Shown here: positions 8,519 to 18,402 of the stretch, piece after piece | Numbering within the stretch: the first letter of the stretch is position 1 | How the letters are laid out: each line of letters begins with the position of its first letter | Source: Candidatus Accumulibacter conexus | GTDB taxonomy: Bacteria > Pseudomonadota > Gammaproteobacteria > Burkholderiales > Rhodocyclaceae | NCBI GenBank assembly: GCA_017592775.1 | Contig: JAGFNJ010000023.1 | Coordinates: 1 to 64,000 of the forward strand | Direction: 5' to 3' | DNA: 64,000 bases | Position numbers and translations under genes: made by a program | Notes under the pieces: model-generated | Databases searched by the model: none | Told to the model about the DNA's origin: nothing | The model's input: the letters and a program-made list of their open reading frames with translations, nothing else

Positions 8519-10724
8519 CCTGCCGGAGTCGATCCGACACGCGATGCAATCGGGGCGGGTACCCTCGCCGCCGCAGATTCTGCTGCGACTGCTGCAACTG
8601 GTCGACGATGACTGCACGACGATGACCCAACTCGCCAGGCTGGTCGAACAGGATCCCGGCCTGTGTACCCGTGTTCTGACGGCAGCGAACTCGTCGGCCG
8701 TCCGTCGCGGCAAGGAACTGCAGAACATCGAGAGCTGCCTGATGGCTCTTGGTACGCGCCTGGTACGTTCGATTGCCACCTGCCTGTCGGTCCGCAGTCT
8801 TTTCGAAGAACGTGGATCCGGACCGGAAGTCGATCTCTGCGATTTCTGGACCCACTCGCTGCTGGTCGCCGAAATCTCGCGCGGACTGGCCGTCGCGACG
8901 CGTTACCCACGAGCGGATGAGGCCTACCTGGCCGGACTGCTGCACGACGTCGGCGAACTCATCATGCTCTCCGCCGTTGGCGAACCGTACGCGCAGCTGC
9001 TTTCGGACTGCCCCGGCGAGTCCTCGCTATCGGCGATGGAGGTCGAACTGCTCGGCACCCATCACGGCGAGATCGGCACCTGGCTGGCTGATCAGTGGCA
9101 TCTCGATTCTTCCTTCGCCGATGGCATCCTGTTCCACCATCAGCCAGCGGCACGGATTGTCGGCGCCACGCAGCTCGTCCAGGTGGTCTGGCTGGCACAT
9201 GTGCTGGCCGACTGTGACGAAGTCCCGGACGCCGTCGGCGAACACGCCCGGCTGATGTTCGACGACCTCGACGACAGCCAGCTGGCGGCGATCTGTGCCG
9301 AGGCGACGCAGCGCATGTCGATGGTAGCCGACGCCATCGGCATGGCTGCGCCGGCTGCCCGGGAGCGCGACGCTGCCCGCGGTCTGCCGCGCGTGTCCGG
9401 CAACAGGAAGCGCCAGACGGCCGATGCACAGAGTGAGATCGTCAGACTGATCGGCAACAAGGCTCTGCTGCAGCCCCTGCAGGATGACCTTCTGGGCCTC
9501 GACACCGATGCCGAGGTGTTCCTCGCACTGCGCGAAGCGGCACGCATTCTCTTCGACCTCAGCGATCTGGCATTCCTGCTCCACGATACCGCCGACGGCA
9601 GGCTGAATGGCCAGAAGGTCAGCGGACAGGCGGCGATCTTCCGTCAGACGAGCCTCCTCTGCGAGCCCCACCGCAGCCTCGCCGCTGCCGCCGCAGCCAG
9701 CAATCAGGTCCGCTGTTCCCACGCGGACCGGTTGCCGGCGCCGGCCTCGCTGCTCGACGTGCAGTTCGCCCGTGCCCTGCACGGAAGTGGCCTGTTGTGC
9801 ATCCCGATGACTGCTCACGGCAGGACGACGGGGGTGATTCTCGCCGGCCTGAGCCGCGACCAGTACGCCGCGCTTGCGCGCCGTCTACCGTGCCTGCTCA
9901 ACTTCGGGCGAATTGCCGGCAACAGTCTCGAGACCTGGCGGCGAGCGAGAGCTGTTCGCGCGCAGGCCGAGGAGGAGACGGCTGCGCGCCTCCTGCAGCA
10001 AACACGACGGATGGTTCATGAGGCCGGCAACCCGCTGACCATCATCAAGGGATACTTGCGGATCCTCGATGGCAAGCTGCCGCCAGGGGCCGAGGTCCAC
10101 CGTGAACTGGGCGTTCTGACGGAGGAAATCGAGCGCGTTTCGAGCATCGTGCGGCGCATGAGCGAAATCCGCACGCCGCCGGCCAGCGACGCAGCCTTCG
10201 ACATCGGCGATCTGCTGCGCGAACTGCTCCTGCTCTACCGGCAGCCGCTGTTCGATGCGCGCGGCATCGCGGTGCAGGCGCTGCTGCCGGCGCAGGCGAT
10301 GGACATCGTCTGTGATCGGGACAGTGTCAAGCAGATCGTGCTCAACGTCTGGAAGAATGCATCGGAGGCCCTGGCGAGCGGGCAGGGGATCAGGATTTCG
10401 CTGACCGGCGACGTCCTGCACCAGGGACGCCGCCACGTCGAACTGCGTGTCGAAGACAACGGGCCAGGAATGAGCGAAGTGGCGATGCAGGCGATCCATC
10501 GCCCACTCGAGGCACGCCTCGGCGAACCGCGCGGAATCGGTCTGTCGATCGTCGGCGCACTGGCGCGGCGGCAGGGGATCCCCGTCACCTGCCGCAGCCA
10601 GCCAGGGAGCGGAACAGTGATTTCCTTCCTCTTGCCAAGCGAGAATCGGTCCGATACTGTGCGCGGCCAGCAAGGCAAGGCGCCTCAGCAGAAGCAGGCC
10701 TCGCCCGACAGGCGCCAGGAGTAA
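8511..10724 (+). CDS. HDOD-domain sensor histidine kinase
   Basis: This 737-residue soluble protein starts at the ATG at 8511, inside the end of the acyltransferase gene. The N-terminal third (to about residue 215) is an HDOD domain with the typical HDVGELIMLS and DPGLCTRVLTAANS blocks. A GAF-like middle region of roughly residues 310-480 follows. Last comes a histidine kinase core: H-box VHEAGNPLTIIKGYL, N-box NVWKNASEAL, G1 DNGPGMS and G2 GIGLSIVGAL. No membrane segment is seen, so it should sense a cytoplasmic cue. The response-regulator gene starts 2 bp after its stop and is its probable phosphotransfer partner. Confidence 0.88.
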   Translation: MHSLPESIRHAMQSGRVPSPPQILLRLLQLVDDDCTTMTQLARLVEQDPGLCTRVLTAANSSAVRRGKELQNIESCLMALGTRLVRSIATCLSVRSLFEERGSGPEVDLCDFWTHSLLVAEISRGLAVATRYPRADEAYLAGLLHDVGELIMLSAVGEPYAQLLSDCPGESSLSAMEVELLGTHHGEIGTWLADQWHLDSSFADGILFHHQPAARIVGATQLVQVVWLAHVLADCDEVPDAVGEHARLMFDDLDDSQLAAICAEATQRMSMVADAIGMAAPAARERDAARGLPRVSGNRKRQTADAQSEIVRLIGNKALLQPLQDDLLGLDTDAEVFLALREAARILFDLSDLAFLLHDTADGRLNGQKVSGQAAIFRQTSLLCEPHRSLAAAAAASNQVRCSHADRLPAPASLLDVQFARALHGSGLLCIPMTAHGRTTGVILAGLSRDQYAALARRLPCLLNFGRIAGNSLETWRRARAVRAQAEEETAARLLQQTRRMVHEAGNPLTIIKGYLRILDGKLPPGAEVHRELGVLTEEIERVSSIVRRMSEIRTPPASDAAFDIGDLLRELLLLYRQPLFDARGIAVQALLPAQAMDIVCDRDSVKQIVLNVWKNASEALASGQGIRISLTGDVLHQGRRHVELRVEDNGPGMSEVAMQAIHRPLEARLGEPRGIGLSIVGALARRQGIPVTCRSQPGSGTVISFLLPSENRSDTVRGQQGKAPQQKQASPDRRQE

Positions 10725-10726
10725 GG

Positions 10727-12928
10727 ATGAAAGCCATACCCAACGTCGATTTCTCGCCACAGATTCCCCAACCCGCGGAAGGCAGCAACCGGATTCTCAT
10801 CGTCGACGACGAGGATCGGATCCGGACTGCCTACCGCCACCTGCTGGCCGCCGCGGGACGCCTGATCGACGATTGCGGCACCGGCAGCGAGGCGCAACGC
10901 CGTCTCGAACGACGCGACGTCGACGTCCTCATCCTTGATCTCAATCTGCCCGACATCAGCGGCCTCGAAGTCATGCAGTGGATGGTGCAGCAGCACATCC
11001 CGACTGCGGTCGTGGTCTTCAGCGGCGACGAGTCGATCGACTCGGCAATTCGTGCCCTGCGTCACGGTGCCTGCGAGTTCATCCGCAAGCATGGTGACCC
11101 GCAGGAACTGATCGATACCGTCAACCGTGTCCTGCACCGACGCCGGATAGAGAGGGAACACGCGCTGATGACGGTGCGGCTCGAGCACTCCGAGCGCCTG
11201 CACCGATTCCTGGTCGACCACTCGCCGGACTTCATCTACACGCTCGACCGAAATGGTTGCTTCATCTTCGTCAATGGCCGCGTCCAGGCGCTGCTCGGCT
11301 ATTCGCGGGAGGAGCTTCTTGGCCAGCACTACTCGCTGATCGTGCACCCGGATGACCTCGAACATGCCCGCTTTGCCTTCAACGAACGGCGCATCGGCGA
11401 CCGTGCCAGCACCAACGTCGAGATTCGCCTGCAGAGCAAGACGCAAGGGGTTCGTCACTTCGAGAACCGGACGATCGTCGCCATCCTCAGCTCGCAGGGC
11501 CTCTACGCCGCTGCCGACGGTCCGGCGAACCTCCACTTCATGGGTACTTCCGGCGTTGCGCGCGATATCACCGAGCGCAAGAAGGCCGAGGAGACGATCA
11601 GCTTCCAGGCCTTTCACGACATCCTGACCGGGCTGCCCAACCGCATCCTGTTCAAGGACCGCCTTGGCGTCGCACTCAAGCAGGCGCGCAGAAAGGACCG
11701 GCGAGTGGGTGTCATGTTCATCGACATCGATCGCTTCAAGCTGGTCAACGACACCTATGGTCATCAGGAAGGAGATGAGCTGCTGAAGTCCTTCGCCCAG
11801 CGCGCCGCAAGTTGCCTGCGCTCGGGAGATACGCTGGCGCGCCAGGGCGGTGACGAGTTCACCGTCATGCTGCCGGAACTGGGCAGCGGCGATGATGCCG
11901 CCCTGATCGCCGCCAAGATGCTGGCGGAACTCAGGCGGCCGTTCAAGATTGCCGGCATCGACTTTCTCGCCACCGTCAGCATCGGCATCGCGCTCTACCC
12001 GGACAACGGCGAAACGCCGGAGACACTGCTCCGCAACGCGGACATCGCGATGTACCAGATCAAGGGACACGGCAAGAACGGCTACCTGCAGTACAACCCG
12101 AAAATGCAGGATGGCCACGGCCGGCGGCTGACGCTGGAGGGCGACCTGCGTGCCGCACTGGCAACGGGCGACCAGTTCGAGCTGCATTACCAGCCGCGGA
12201 TCAGATGCAGCGAGCGGCGGACGATTGCCGTCGAGGCGCTCATCCGCTGGCAGCACCCGCAGTTCGGACTGATGGCACCGGACGCGTTCATACCGCTGGC
12301 GGAAGAAAGCGGCATGATCGCCGCACTCGGCGACTGGGTCAGGAAAGCTGCCCTGCGGCAACTCGCCGAGTGGCGCCGGCGCGGCCTCGACAGCCTGCGG
12401 CTGTCGATCAACCTGTCGCCGAAGGAGTGCGATGCGCACGACCTGCCGGAACGGCTCGCGCAGGATCTGGCGCAGCACGCCGTCGTCGCTGACCTGCTCG
12501 ATCTCGACATCAGCGAGAGCCTGCTGCTACAGGATGCCGAACGGCACATCGATCTGGTGAAGCGCCTGCGCAACCTGGGTTGCCGCGTCTCGATCGATGA
12601 TTTCGGTACCCGTCACTCGTCGCTAAACCACCTGCGGCGCTTTCCGGTCGACAGCATCAAGATCGACCAGTCTTTCGTCCGTGACCTCAGCCCGCACAAC
12701 CAGAACGCGACCGCGATCATTCATGCCCTCTGCTGCATCGCGCGCAGCTTCGGCCTGCGGATCCTGGCCGAGGGAGTCGAGAGCGAGGCGCAGCGGCGGC
12801 TGCTGGGCGAACTCGGCTGCGACGACATGCAGGGCCACCTCTTCAGTCGACCTCTGCGACCGATGGAGTTCGACGATTTCCTGCGCCACGGAGCTTTCCC
12901 CGCCGATGACACCCGGCATCGGCAGTGA
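10727..12928 (+). CDS. response regulator with PAS, GGDEF and EAL domains (c-di-GMP turnover)
   Basis: This 733-residue cytoplasmic protein contains a receiver domain (residues about 21-140; acidic pocket DDED and phospho-acceptor Asp71 in LDLNLPD). A PAS domain (about 155-290) follows, then a GGDEF domain with intact GGDEF at 374-378 and an RxxD inhibitory-site motif (RSGD) five residues before it. Last is an EAL domain with EAL at 503-505. Both catalytic signatures look intact, so it could make and degrade c-di-GMP, with phosphorylation by the upstream kinase setting the balance. It is the third gene of a tight set with the acyltransferase and the HDOD kinase. Confidence 0.92.
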   Translation: MKAIPNVDFSPQIPQPAEGSNRILIVDDEDRIRTAYRHLLAAAGRLIDDCGTGSEAQRRLERRDVDVLILDLNLPDISGLEVMQWMVQQHIPTAVVVFSGDESIDSAIRALRHGACEFIRKHGDPQELIDTVNRVLHRRRIEREHALMTVRLEHSERLHRFLVDHSPDFIYTLDRNGCFIFVNGRVQALLGYSREELLGQHYSLIVHPDDLEHARFAFNERRIGDRASTNVEIRLQSKTQGVRHFENRTIVAILSSQGLYAAADGPANLHFMGTSGVARDITERKKAEETISFQAFHDILTGLPNRILFKDRLGVALKQARRKDRRVGVMFIDIDRFKLVNDTYGHQEGDELLKSFAQRAASCLRSGDTLARQGGDEFTVMLPELGSGDDAALIAAKMLAELRRPFKIAGIDFLATVSIGIALYPDNGETPETLLRNADIAMYQIKGHGKNGYLQYNPKMQDGHGRRLTLEGDLRAALATGDQFELHYQPRIRCSERRTIAVEALIRWQHPQFGLMAPDAFIPLAEESGMIAALGDWVRKAALRQLAEWRRRGLDSLRLSINLSPKECDAHDLPERLAQDLAQHAVVADLLDLDISESLLLQDAERHIDLVKRLRNLGCRVSIDDFGTRHSSLNHLRRFPVDSIKIDQSFVRDLSPHNQNATAIIHALCCIARSFGLRILAEGVESEAQRRLLGELGCDDMQGHLFSRPLRPMEFDDFLRHGAFPADDTRHRQ

Positions 12929-12962
12929 TTCGGGCCGCGCTTCGGCACCCAGGTTTCCGGTG

Positions 12963-14579
12963 ATGAGCAGAATCGACAACTGGCATCGCCGCTGCGACCT
13001 TGGTCGCCGCAGAGCGGCACTCTGCCTCGGCATCGTCTTCATCTGCGGCGGTGGCGGCGCAGCGGTGGCGGCGGAAAGCGCCTGGTTTTCCTTCGCCGGC
13101 CCGACGCCAGCTGCCCAGCAGGCGGCGGAACTCCTGCAGCAGGCCGCCACAGAAGGGCTCGATCCACGGGACTATGACGTCGACTGGCTACGCGAGGCGG
13201 TCAGCGCCGGCTCGCCGGCAGCAGACCCGGGGCCGGCGAGCCTGGCCAGCCGCCGTCTGCATCGCGCCGTGCGGCTTTACCTCAGCGACCTGCACACGGG
13301 ACGACTCGATCCGCAACAGCTCGGCATGCGCTACGACCCGGCTCACCGCAGCGATTTCGACGCCGACGCGCTGCTGCTGGCAGCCCTCGCCGACGAGCGC
13401 CTCGCCGAAGCCATGCGCAGCGCCGCCCCGGCCTGGCCACAGTACGATGCGTTGCGGCAGACGCTCGCCCGCTACCGGCGCCTGGTGGACGATCCCGCCT
13501 GGCAGAAGAACCTGCCACCAATCCCCGGCGGCAGTCTGAGCCCCGGGCAGCAGTACGCCGGACTCGCTCTGCTGCAGCAACGGCTGCTGTTGCTGGGTGA
13601 CCTGGAGCCAACCACCAACAGGGTGCCGGAACGCTACCAGGGCACCCTGGTCGATGCGGTGAAATCGTTTCAGGCGCGGCACGGTGTCACTCCCGACGGC
13701 GTCATCGGCAGGGATAGCTTCGAGCAACTCAACATCGGCCCGGCAGCCCGGGTCAGCCAGATCGGGCTGGCAATGGAGCGGCTGCGGTGGACGCCACTGC
13801 CGCTCGCGCCACGAGCGATCGTCGTCAACGTTCCGGAGTTCATGCTGCATGGCTACGAGATGCATGCCGGCAAGAGCGAGACGCGGCTGGCGATGAAGGT
13901 CATCGTCGGCACGGCGCGCAAGACCCAAACACCCCTCTTCGATGCCGAGATGCGCTTCATCGAGTTCAGCCCCTACTGGAACGTTCCGCCGTCGATCGCC
14001 CGCGGCGAGACCCTGCCCAGGCTGCGTCGCGATCCGGGTTATTTCGACCGCCAGGGATTCGAACTGGTCGGCAGCGACGGCCGCGTCGTCGGCAGCCTCT
14101 CGGAGGCTGGGATCGCGGCCGTCCAGGCGGGCCAGATGCGCATTCGCCAGCGACCGGGAGCAAGCAACGCGCTGGGCAGCATCAAGTTCGTCTTTCCGAA
14201 CCAGGACAACATCTACCTCCACCACACGCCGACGCCGCAACTCTTCAAACGGCCACGGCGGGACTACAGCCACGGCTGCATCCGCGTCGAGGAGCCGCTG
14301 CAGTTGGCGAAGTTCGTTCTCGCGGATGCGCCGGGATGGACCGAGACGCGCATCGACGAGGCAATGCGCCGCGGCAGGTCGACGACCCTGCGCCTGGACG
14401 AACCGCTGCCGGTGATCATTGCCTACTGGACGACGGTCGTCCGCGACGGCCGTCTGCATTTCCTGCCGGACCTCTACGGTCTCGACGCGCGGCTCGAAGA
14501 GGCGCTGCAGAAACGCCCACGCGCGCTCCAGGCTTCCCATGAGACTGAAATTCCTGCAGAATCACGGCCTTCTCGTTGA
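12963..14579 (+). CDS. murein L,D-transpeptidase, YcbB/LdtD-like
   Basis: This 538-residue periplasmic enzyme should form 3-3 crosslinks in peptidoglycan or attach proteins to it. It starts at the ATG at 12963 with a twin-arginine-containing leader and a hydrophobic stretch ending AAVAAES. A peptidoglycan-binding domain occupies about residues 195-260 (VDAVKSFQARHGVTPDGVIG). The YkuD catalytic domain carries the HHTP and SHGCIRV motifs, with the nucleophile at C439. The DUF882/M15 peptidase gene follows 12 bp downstream, the same pairing as ycbB and ycbK in E. coli, which supports a shared cell-wall role. Confidence 0.92.
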   Translation: MSRIDNWHRRCDLGRRRAALCLGIVFICGGGGAAVAAESAWFSFAGPTPAAQQAAELLQQAATEGLDPRDYDVDWLREAVSAGSPAADPGPASLASRRLHRAVRLYLSDLHTGRLDPQQLGMRYDPAHRSDFDADALLLAALADERLAEAMRSAAPAWPQYDALRQTLARYRRLVDDPAWQKNLPPIPGGSLSPGQQYAGLALLQQRLLLLGDLEPTTNRVPERYQGTLVDAVKSFQARHGVTPDGVIGRDSFEQLNIGPAARVSQIGLAMERLRWTPLPLAPRAIVVNVPEFMLHGYEMHAGKSETRLAMKVIVGTARKTQTPLFDAEMRFIEFSPYWNVPPSIARGETLPRLRRDPGYFDRQGFELVGSDGRVVGSLSEAGIAAVQAGQMRIRQRPGASNALGSIKFVFPNQDNIYLHHTPTPQLFKRPRRDYSHGCIRVEEPLQLAKFVLADAPGWTETRIDEAMRRGRSTTLRLDEPLPVIIAYWTTVVRDGRLHFLPDLYGLDARLEEALQKRPRALQASHETEIPAESRPSR

Positions 14580-14591
14580 CTTGGAGAAGAT

Positions 14592-15146
14592 ATGTCGAAG
14601 CTGCACCACTCGCGACGGCGCTTTCTCGGCCATGCGGCCCACCTGCTCGCGGCCGGTGTCGTGCTGCCGCTGGCCAGGCCAGCCCTGGCATCGCTGCCGA
14701 ATGCACGCCAGCTCGCTTTCGAGCACACCCATACCGGCGAGCGCCTCTCGCTGGTGTTCTCGCACGGCGACAGCTACCTCCCCGAGTCACTCAGACGCCT
14801 GAACTTCTTTCTCCGTGACCATTATTCGGGTGAGGTGGGCAACATCGACCCGCAGCTGTTCGACCTGCTGTACGGAATCAAGCAGGAACTCGCCTGCGAG
14901 ACGGCCTTCCAGGTGATTTCGGGCTACCGCTGCCCGGAGACCAACAGCAGACTGCGCAAGGGCCGCGGCGGCGGGGTCGCCAAACAGAGTCTGCACATGG
15001 ATGGCAAGGCGATCGACATCCGCCTCGCCGGCGTACCGTTGAGCGACCTGCGTGACGTCGCGATGGCGCAGAATCGTGGCGGAGTCGGTTACTACGCCAG
15101 CTCGGGTTTCGTGCACATCGATACCGGCCGCGTGCGCGCCTGGTAG
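14592..15146 (+). CDS. DUF882 / YcbK-like M15-family peptidase with Tat signal
   Basis: This protein of 184 residues has a twin-arginine leader (HSRRRFLGHAAHLL) and a mature M15/DUF882 domain. The zinc-ligand pattern is visible as H135 in SLHMDGKAID, D142, and H175 in SGFVHIDTG. The family resembles D-Ala-D-Ala carboxypeptidases and lysozyme-like endopeptidases, and E. coli YcbK (MepK) is a peptidoglycan endopeptidase that acts on 3-3 crosslinks. Export by Tat and position just after the L,D-transpeptidase suggest joint remodelling of crosslinks. It converges with rlmD. Confidence 0.9.
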   Translation: MSKLHHSRRRFLGHAAHLLAAGVVLPLARPALASLPNARQLAFEHTHTGERLSLVFSHGDSYLPESLRRLNFFLRDHYSGEVGNIDPQLFDLLYGIKQELACETAFQVISGYRCPETNSRLRKGRGGGVAKQSLHMDGKAIDIRLAGVPLSDLRDVAMAQNRGGVGYYASSGFVHIDTGRVRAW

Positions 15147-15177
15147 TGCCGCCGGCACGACAGCAGGCGGCGATCGC

Positions 15178-16485
15178 TCAGTCTCCCCGATGGCGCTCGA
15201 AGAGAGCGATCGACTCGACATGCGACGTGTGCGGGAACATGTTGACCACGCCTGCTCCACGCAGACGGTAATTCTTCTGCGTGACGAGGATCGCGGCGTC
15301 GCGAGCCAGGGTCGCCGGACTGCAGGAAACGTAAACGATGCGCCGCGGCCCGTCGGCAGGAAGTGACTTGACCAGCTCGACGGCCCCTTCGCGTGGAGGA
15401 TCGATCAGCATCCGGTCAAAATGCCCGAGTGCCGCCAGCGACTGCGGCGTGATCTCGAACAGATTGGCGACGCGGTACTCGGCCAGAGCGACGAGGCCAT
15501 TTGCGGCGGCGTTGTCGGCGGCCCGGCGCACCAGATCCGGGCTTCCTTCGACACCGACGACGGACGCGCCGGAGCGTGCGATCGGCAGGCTGAAGTTGCC
15601 CAGACCGCAGAACATGTCGGCAATCCGCTCACCGGACTGCGGCGCAAGGAGTGCGAGGGCGCGCCGCACCAGAACGCGGTTGATGGCGTGATTGACCTGG
15701 GTGAATTCGGTGGGCGAGAACGTATGCTCGACGGCAAAGTCGGGAAGTACGTACGACAACGGCTCGCCGACGAGCGGATGAAAGCGCCAGGCTGTCGCCG
15801 GACCCTGCGGTTGCAGGTAGAAGACGACCTGATGCCGATCGGCGAATTGACGCAGCCGCTCTTCGTCGGCAGGCGTCGGCGGCTCGAGGACGCGCAGGAC
15901 CAGAGCGGTGATCCGCTCCCCCACCGCCACTTCGATCTGCGGCAGGCGCTCGCGGATCGACAAGCCGCCAATAAGCTCGCGCAGTGGCAGCAGGAGCGCC
16001 GACAGATGCGCTGGCAGGATCGCGCATTGCCGCATGTCGGCCACGTAGCTGCTCTTTCTCTCGTGAAAACCGACCAGGATGCCGCCCTTCTTGGCGACGA
16101 AACGGACCGACAACCGCGCACGATAACGATAGCCCCATGGCTCACCGTGGATCGGTGCATAAAGCTCTTCGGCCCTGACCCTGCCGATGTGCCACAGGTT
16201 GTCTTCGAGCAACCGCTGCTTCGCCGCCACCTGTGCCGCCGGGTCGAGGTGCTGCATGCTGCAGCCGCCGCAGACACCGAAGTGCGGACACCGCGGCGCC
16301 ACACGGTCGACCGACGCTTGCAGCACCTGCACGGCGCGCGCCATCTCGTAGCCGGGTTTCCGGCGATAGCTGGCGTACTCGACGAGTTCGCCGGGCAGTG
16401 CGCCCTCGACGAAGACCGTCCTGCCCTCGAGTCGCGTCACGCCGCGCGCCTCATGGTCGAGCGATTCGATGATTCCGGTTGGCAT
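15178..16485 (-). CDS. rlmD: 23S rRNA (uracil-1939-C5)-methyltransferase RlmD
   Basis: RlmD methylates U1939 of 23S rRNA using S-adenosylmethionine. The 435-residue protein starts at [16 protein letters not shown] (ATG at 16485). It has a TRAM-like N-terminal domain, the iron-sulfur cysteines C66, C72, C75 and C154, and the SAM site [12 protein letters not shown]. The catalytic tail has DPPREGA followed by [10 protein letters not shown], in which C388 is the nucleophile (C389 in E. coli). Length and cysteine spacing match the family well. The open frame continues upstream to 16581, but that text is unlike the family. Confidence 0.94.
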   Translation of the reverse strand: MPTGIIESLDHEARGVTRLEGRTVFVEGALPGELVEYASYRRKPGYEMARAVQVLQASVDRVAPRCPHFGVCGGCSMQHLDPAAQVAAKQRLLEDNLWHIGRVRAEELYAPIHGEPWGYRYRARLSVRFVAKKGGILVGFHERKSSYVADMRQCAILPAHLSALLLPLRELIGGLSIRERLPQIEVAVGERITALVLRVLEPPTPADEERLRQFADRHQVVFYLQPQGPATAWRFHPLVGEPLSYVLPDFAVEHTFSPTEFTQVNHAINRVLVRRALALLAPQSGERIADMFCGLGNFSLPIARSGASVVGVEGSPDLVRRAADNAAANGLVALAEYRVANLFEITPQSLAALGHFDRMLIDPPREGAVELVKSLPADGPRRIVYVSCSPATLARDAAILVTQKNYRLRGAGVVNMFPHTSHVESIALFERHRGD

Positions 16486-16748
16486 CCGACACTTCCGCAG
16501 CAAGGGGGTGTGCGATTCTATCGCGAACCGCCGCGCCGCGAAGCCCCGGGCAGCCTTGAGGCGCAGGCAGCCGGCGATCACTGCGCGACGCGTTCAGGGT
16601 TCGCCGAGCAACGGCCGGCCCGTGGCGAAGGGCGCGATCGGCCGGCACGCATACGCCGCGCGCGCCAGGCGTTCTGCTTGACTCACGGCAGCTTTTGTTT
16701 CAGCCTTCGCCATCGGGTCCGCGAGCATGATGAAAGGGAGCGCGAGCG

Positions 16749-17228
16749 ATGGGCAGCAGGCTGATCACGACCTGGAGCGAGTACGACAGCGCGGTGCAGG
16801 AACTTCTTGATCTTTCCCCAACCAGACTGGACATCTTCGATGAGGACCTGTCAGCCCTCAGGCTTGAAGCTGCGCCGCGGCTTGCTGCCCTGCGCGCGCT
16901 GCTCGCTGCACCCAGTCACGACAGGCAGTTGCGCATCGTTGTTCGCAAACGCGACTTCGCCTGCCAGTACAGCCCGCACCTGATGAACCTGCTGACCCTT
17001 TACGCGCCGCTATTGACGATCATCCATGCGCCACCCCATCTCGACAGGCTTGGCGACTGCCTGATGATCGCCGACGGCAGGCACGCACTCGTCCGCTTTC
17101 ATCGCGATCAGCCGCGTGCCCGGCTGATCGTCGATGACGCCGGCGAGTGCGCCCCTTACATCCAGCGCTTCGCCGAGGTCCTTGGCGAAGGGGGAGATCC
17201 GCTGAGCTCGACGACGCTCGGACTCTAG
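16749..17228 (+). CDS. conserved hypothetical protein, DUF7931-like
   Basis: A 159-residue soluble protein, preceded by AGGGAGCG upstream of the ATG. The text (TWSEYDSAVQELLDLS, LDIFDEDLSALRLE, HLMNLLTLYAPLLTI, LIADGRHALVRFH in outline) resembles small betaproteobacterial proteins annotated as DUF7931, which look like the phosphatidyltransferase/phospholipase-D-like fold without catalytic HKD residues. No function is known to me. It has no signal peptide or membrane span and lies upstream of an EamA transporter gene in the same direction. Confidence 0.7.
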   Translation: MGSRLITTWSEYDSAVQELLDLSPTRLDIFDEDLSALRLEAAPRLAALRALLAAPSHDRQLRIVVRKRDFACQYSPHLMNLLTLYAPLLTIIHAPPHLDRLGDCLMIADGRHALVRFHRDQPRARLIVDDAGECAPYIQRFAEVLGEGGDPLSSTTLGL

Positions 17229-17256
17229 CTGCGCAACAGGCAGCCGTGAACGGGGC

Positions 17257-18225
17257 TTGCCGCCGCCGGGCAGCCACACGACCGGCGACGCCGGGATCCA
17301 TCCTTCTTGGAAACAGCCGACCTTGACTCGCACGCAGGCAAACCTCGTCTTGCTCACCGTGGCCCTGATCTGGGGCTCGGCCTTCGTTGCCCAGGCGGAA
17401 GGAATGGCAGGAGTGGGACCGCTGACCTTTACCGGCATCCGCTTCCTGCTTGGGGCGGCGATCGTTCTGCCACTGGCCCGGCGCGAATGGCAGCAGCGAT
17501 CATCGCACTGCCTGCGCGCCAGCACCGGGGACGTGCTCTGGGTCGGCGCCCTTGGTGTGCTGCTGATGCTCGGCGCCGCCCTGCAACAGATCGGCATCAC
17601 CGGCACGACGGTGACCAACGCCGGCTTCCTGACGGCACTGTACGTGCCGCTGGTGCCGTTGCTGGCCTGGCTCCTTCTGCGGACGCGGCCACACTGGTCG
17701 GTCTGGCCGACTTCGCTCGGCTGCCTCGGGGGCAGCTGGCTGCTGTCCGGTACGCAGGGACTGGCCCCGGCTGCCGGCGATCTCTGGGTCATCGCGAGCA
17801 GCCTTTTCTGGGCGCTGCACGTCCTCTTCGTCGGCCGCATTGCCGAACGCATCGCGGCGCCGTTTCTCGTTGCCGGCGGACAATTCCTGGTCTGCGGTCT
17901 GGGCAGCCTGCTCTGGGGTACGTTGAGCGAGACCATCACCCTGGCCGGGATTCGCCAGGCCATGCTCCCCATCGGCTATGCCGGGATCGTCTCGGTTGCC
18001 ATCGGCTTCACCGCACAGGTGATCGGGCAGCGCTACGCGCAGGCGGCCGATGCGGCGATCATCCTCTCCGCCGAGACCGTCTTCGCCGCCCTCTTCGGCT
18101 ACCTGCTGATGGGCGATCGCCTGCATGCAGGCGGAATCGCCGGCTGCATGCTGATTCTCGCCTGCATCATCATCGTCCAGATTGCGCCGCTGCAGAGGGC
18201 CCGGCAGCGCGCCCGCGCCCGATGA
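17257..18225 (+). CDS. DMT-superfamily (EamA) transporter
   Basis: An inner-membrane protein of at most 322 residues with about ten hydrophobic segments arranged as two EamA repeats. The first repeat opens with NLVLLTVALIWGSAFVAQAEG and GPLTFTGIRFLLGA, both typical of drug/metabolite transporters; the second repeat ends in LFGYLLMGDRL. The substrate is unknown. The start is uncertain: the ATG at 17257 gives an unusual hydrophilic leader of 22 residues, and a TTG at 17323 would begin right before the first membrane segment. Confidence 0.85.
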   Translation: MPPPGSHTTGDAGIHPSWKQPTLTRTQANLVLLTVALIWGSAFVAQAEGMAGVGPLTFTGIRFLLGAAIVLPLARREWQQRSSHCLRASTGDVLWVGALGVLLMLGAALQQIGITGTTVTNAGFLTALYVPLVPLLAWLLLRTRPHWSVWPTSLGCLGGSWLLSGTQGLAPAAGDLWVIASSLFWALHVLFVGRIAERIAAPFLVAGGQFLVCGLGSLLWGTLSETITLAGIRQAMLPIGYAGIVSVAIGFTAQVIGQRYAQAADAAIILSAETVFAALFGYLLMGDRLHAGGIAGCMLILACIIIVQIAPLQRARQRARAR

Positions 18226-18402
18226 CCCGGCGGCGCCGTGCCCGCAGCGACCGCACGGTCGCAGGCAGCGTGGCGCACGACGCAGCCTGCGAATATGCCA
18301 CCGGACTGGCAGCATGGCTTGGCAAGTGCCATTACGGAAGCGACGGCACCACTTCTTTCCGGCGAAGCGCCGCGGCTGGCCGCTGGCTTGCCGCCGCAGG
18401 CA

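Noticed and set aside
15147-15177. Possible hairpin GCCGCC...GGCGGC between the M15 peptidase and rlmD genes
   Set aside because: The stem is short and there is no T run; too weak to call a terminator in such GC-rich DNA.
15421-16764. A 447-codon plus-strand frame across rlmD
   Set aside because: It is a shadow of rlmD, which has complete cysteine and catalytic motifs on the other strand.
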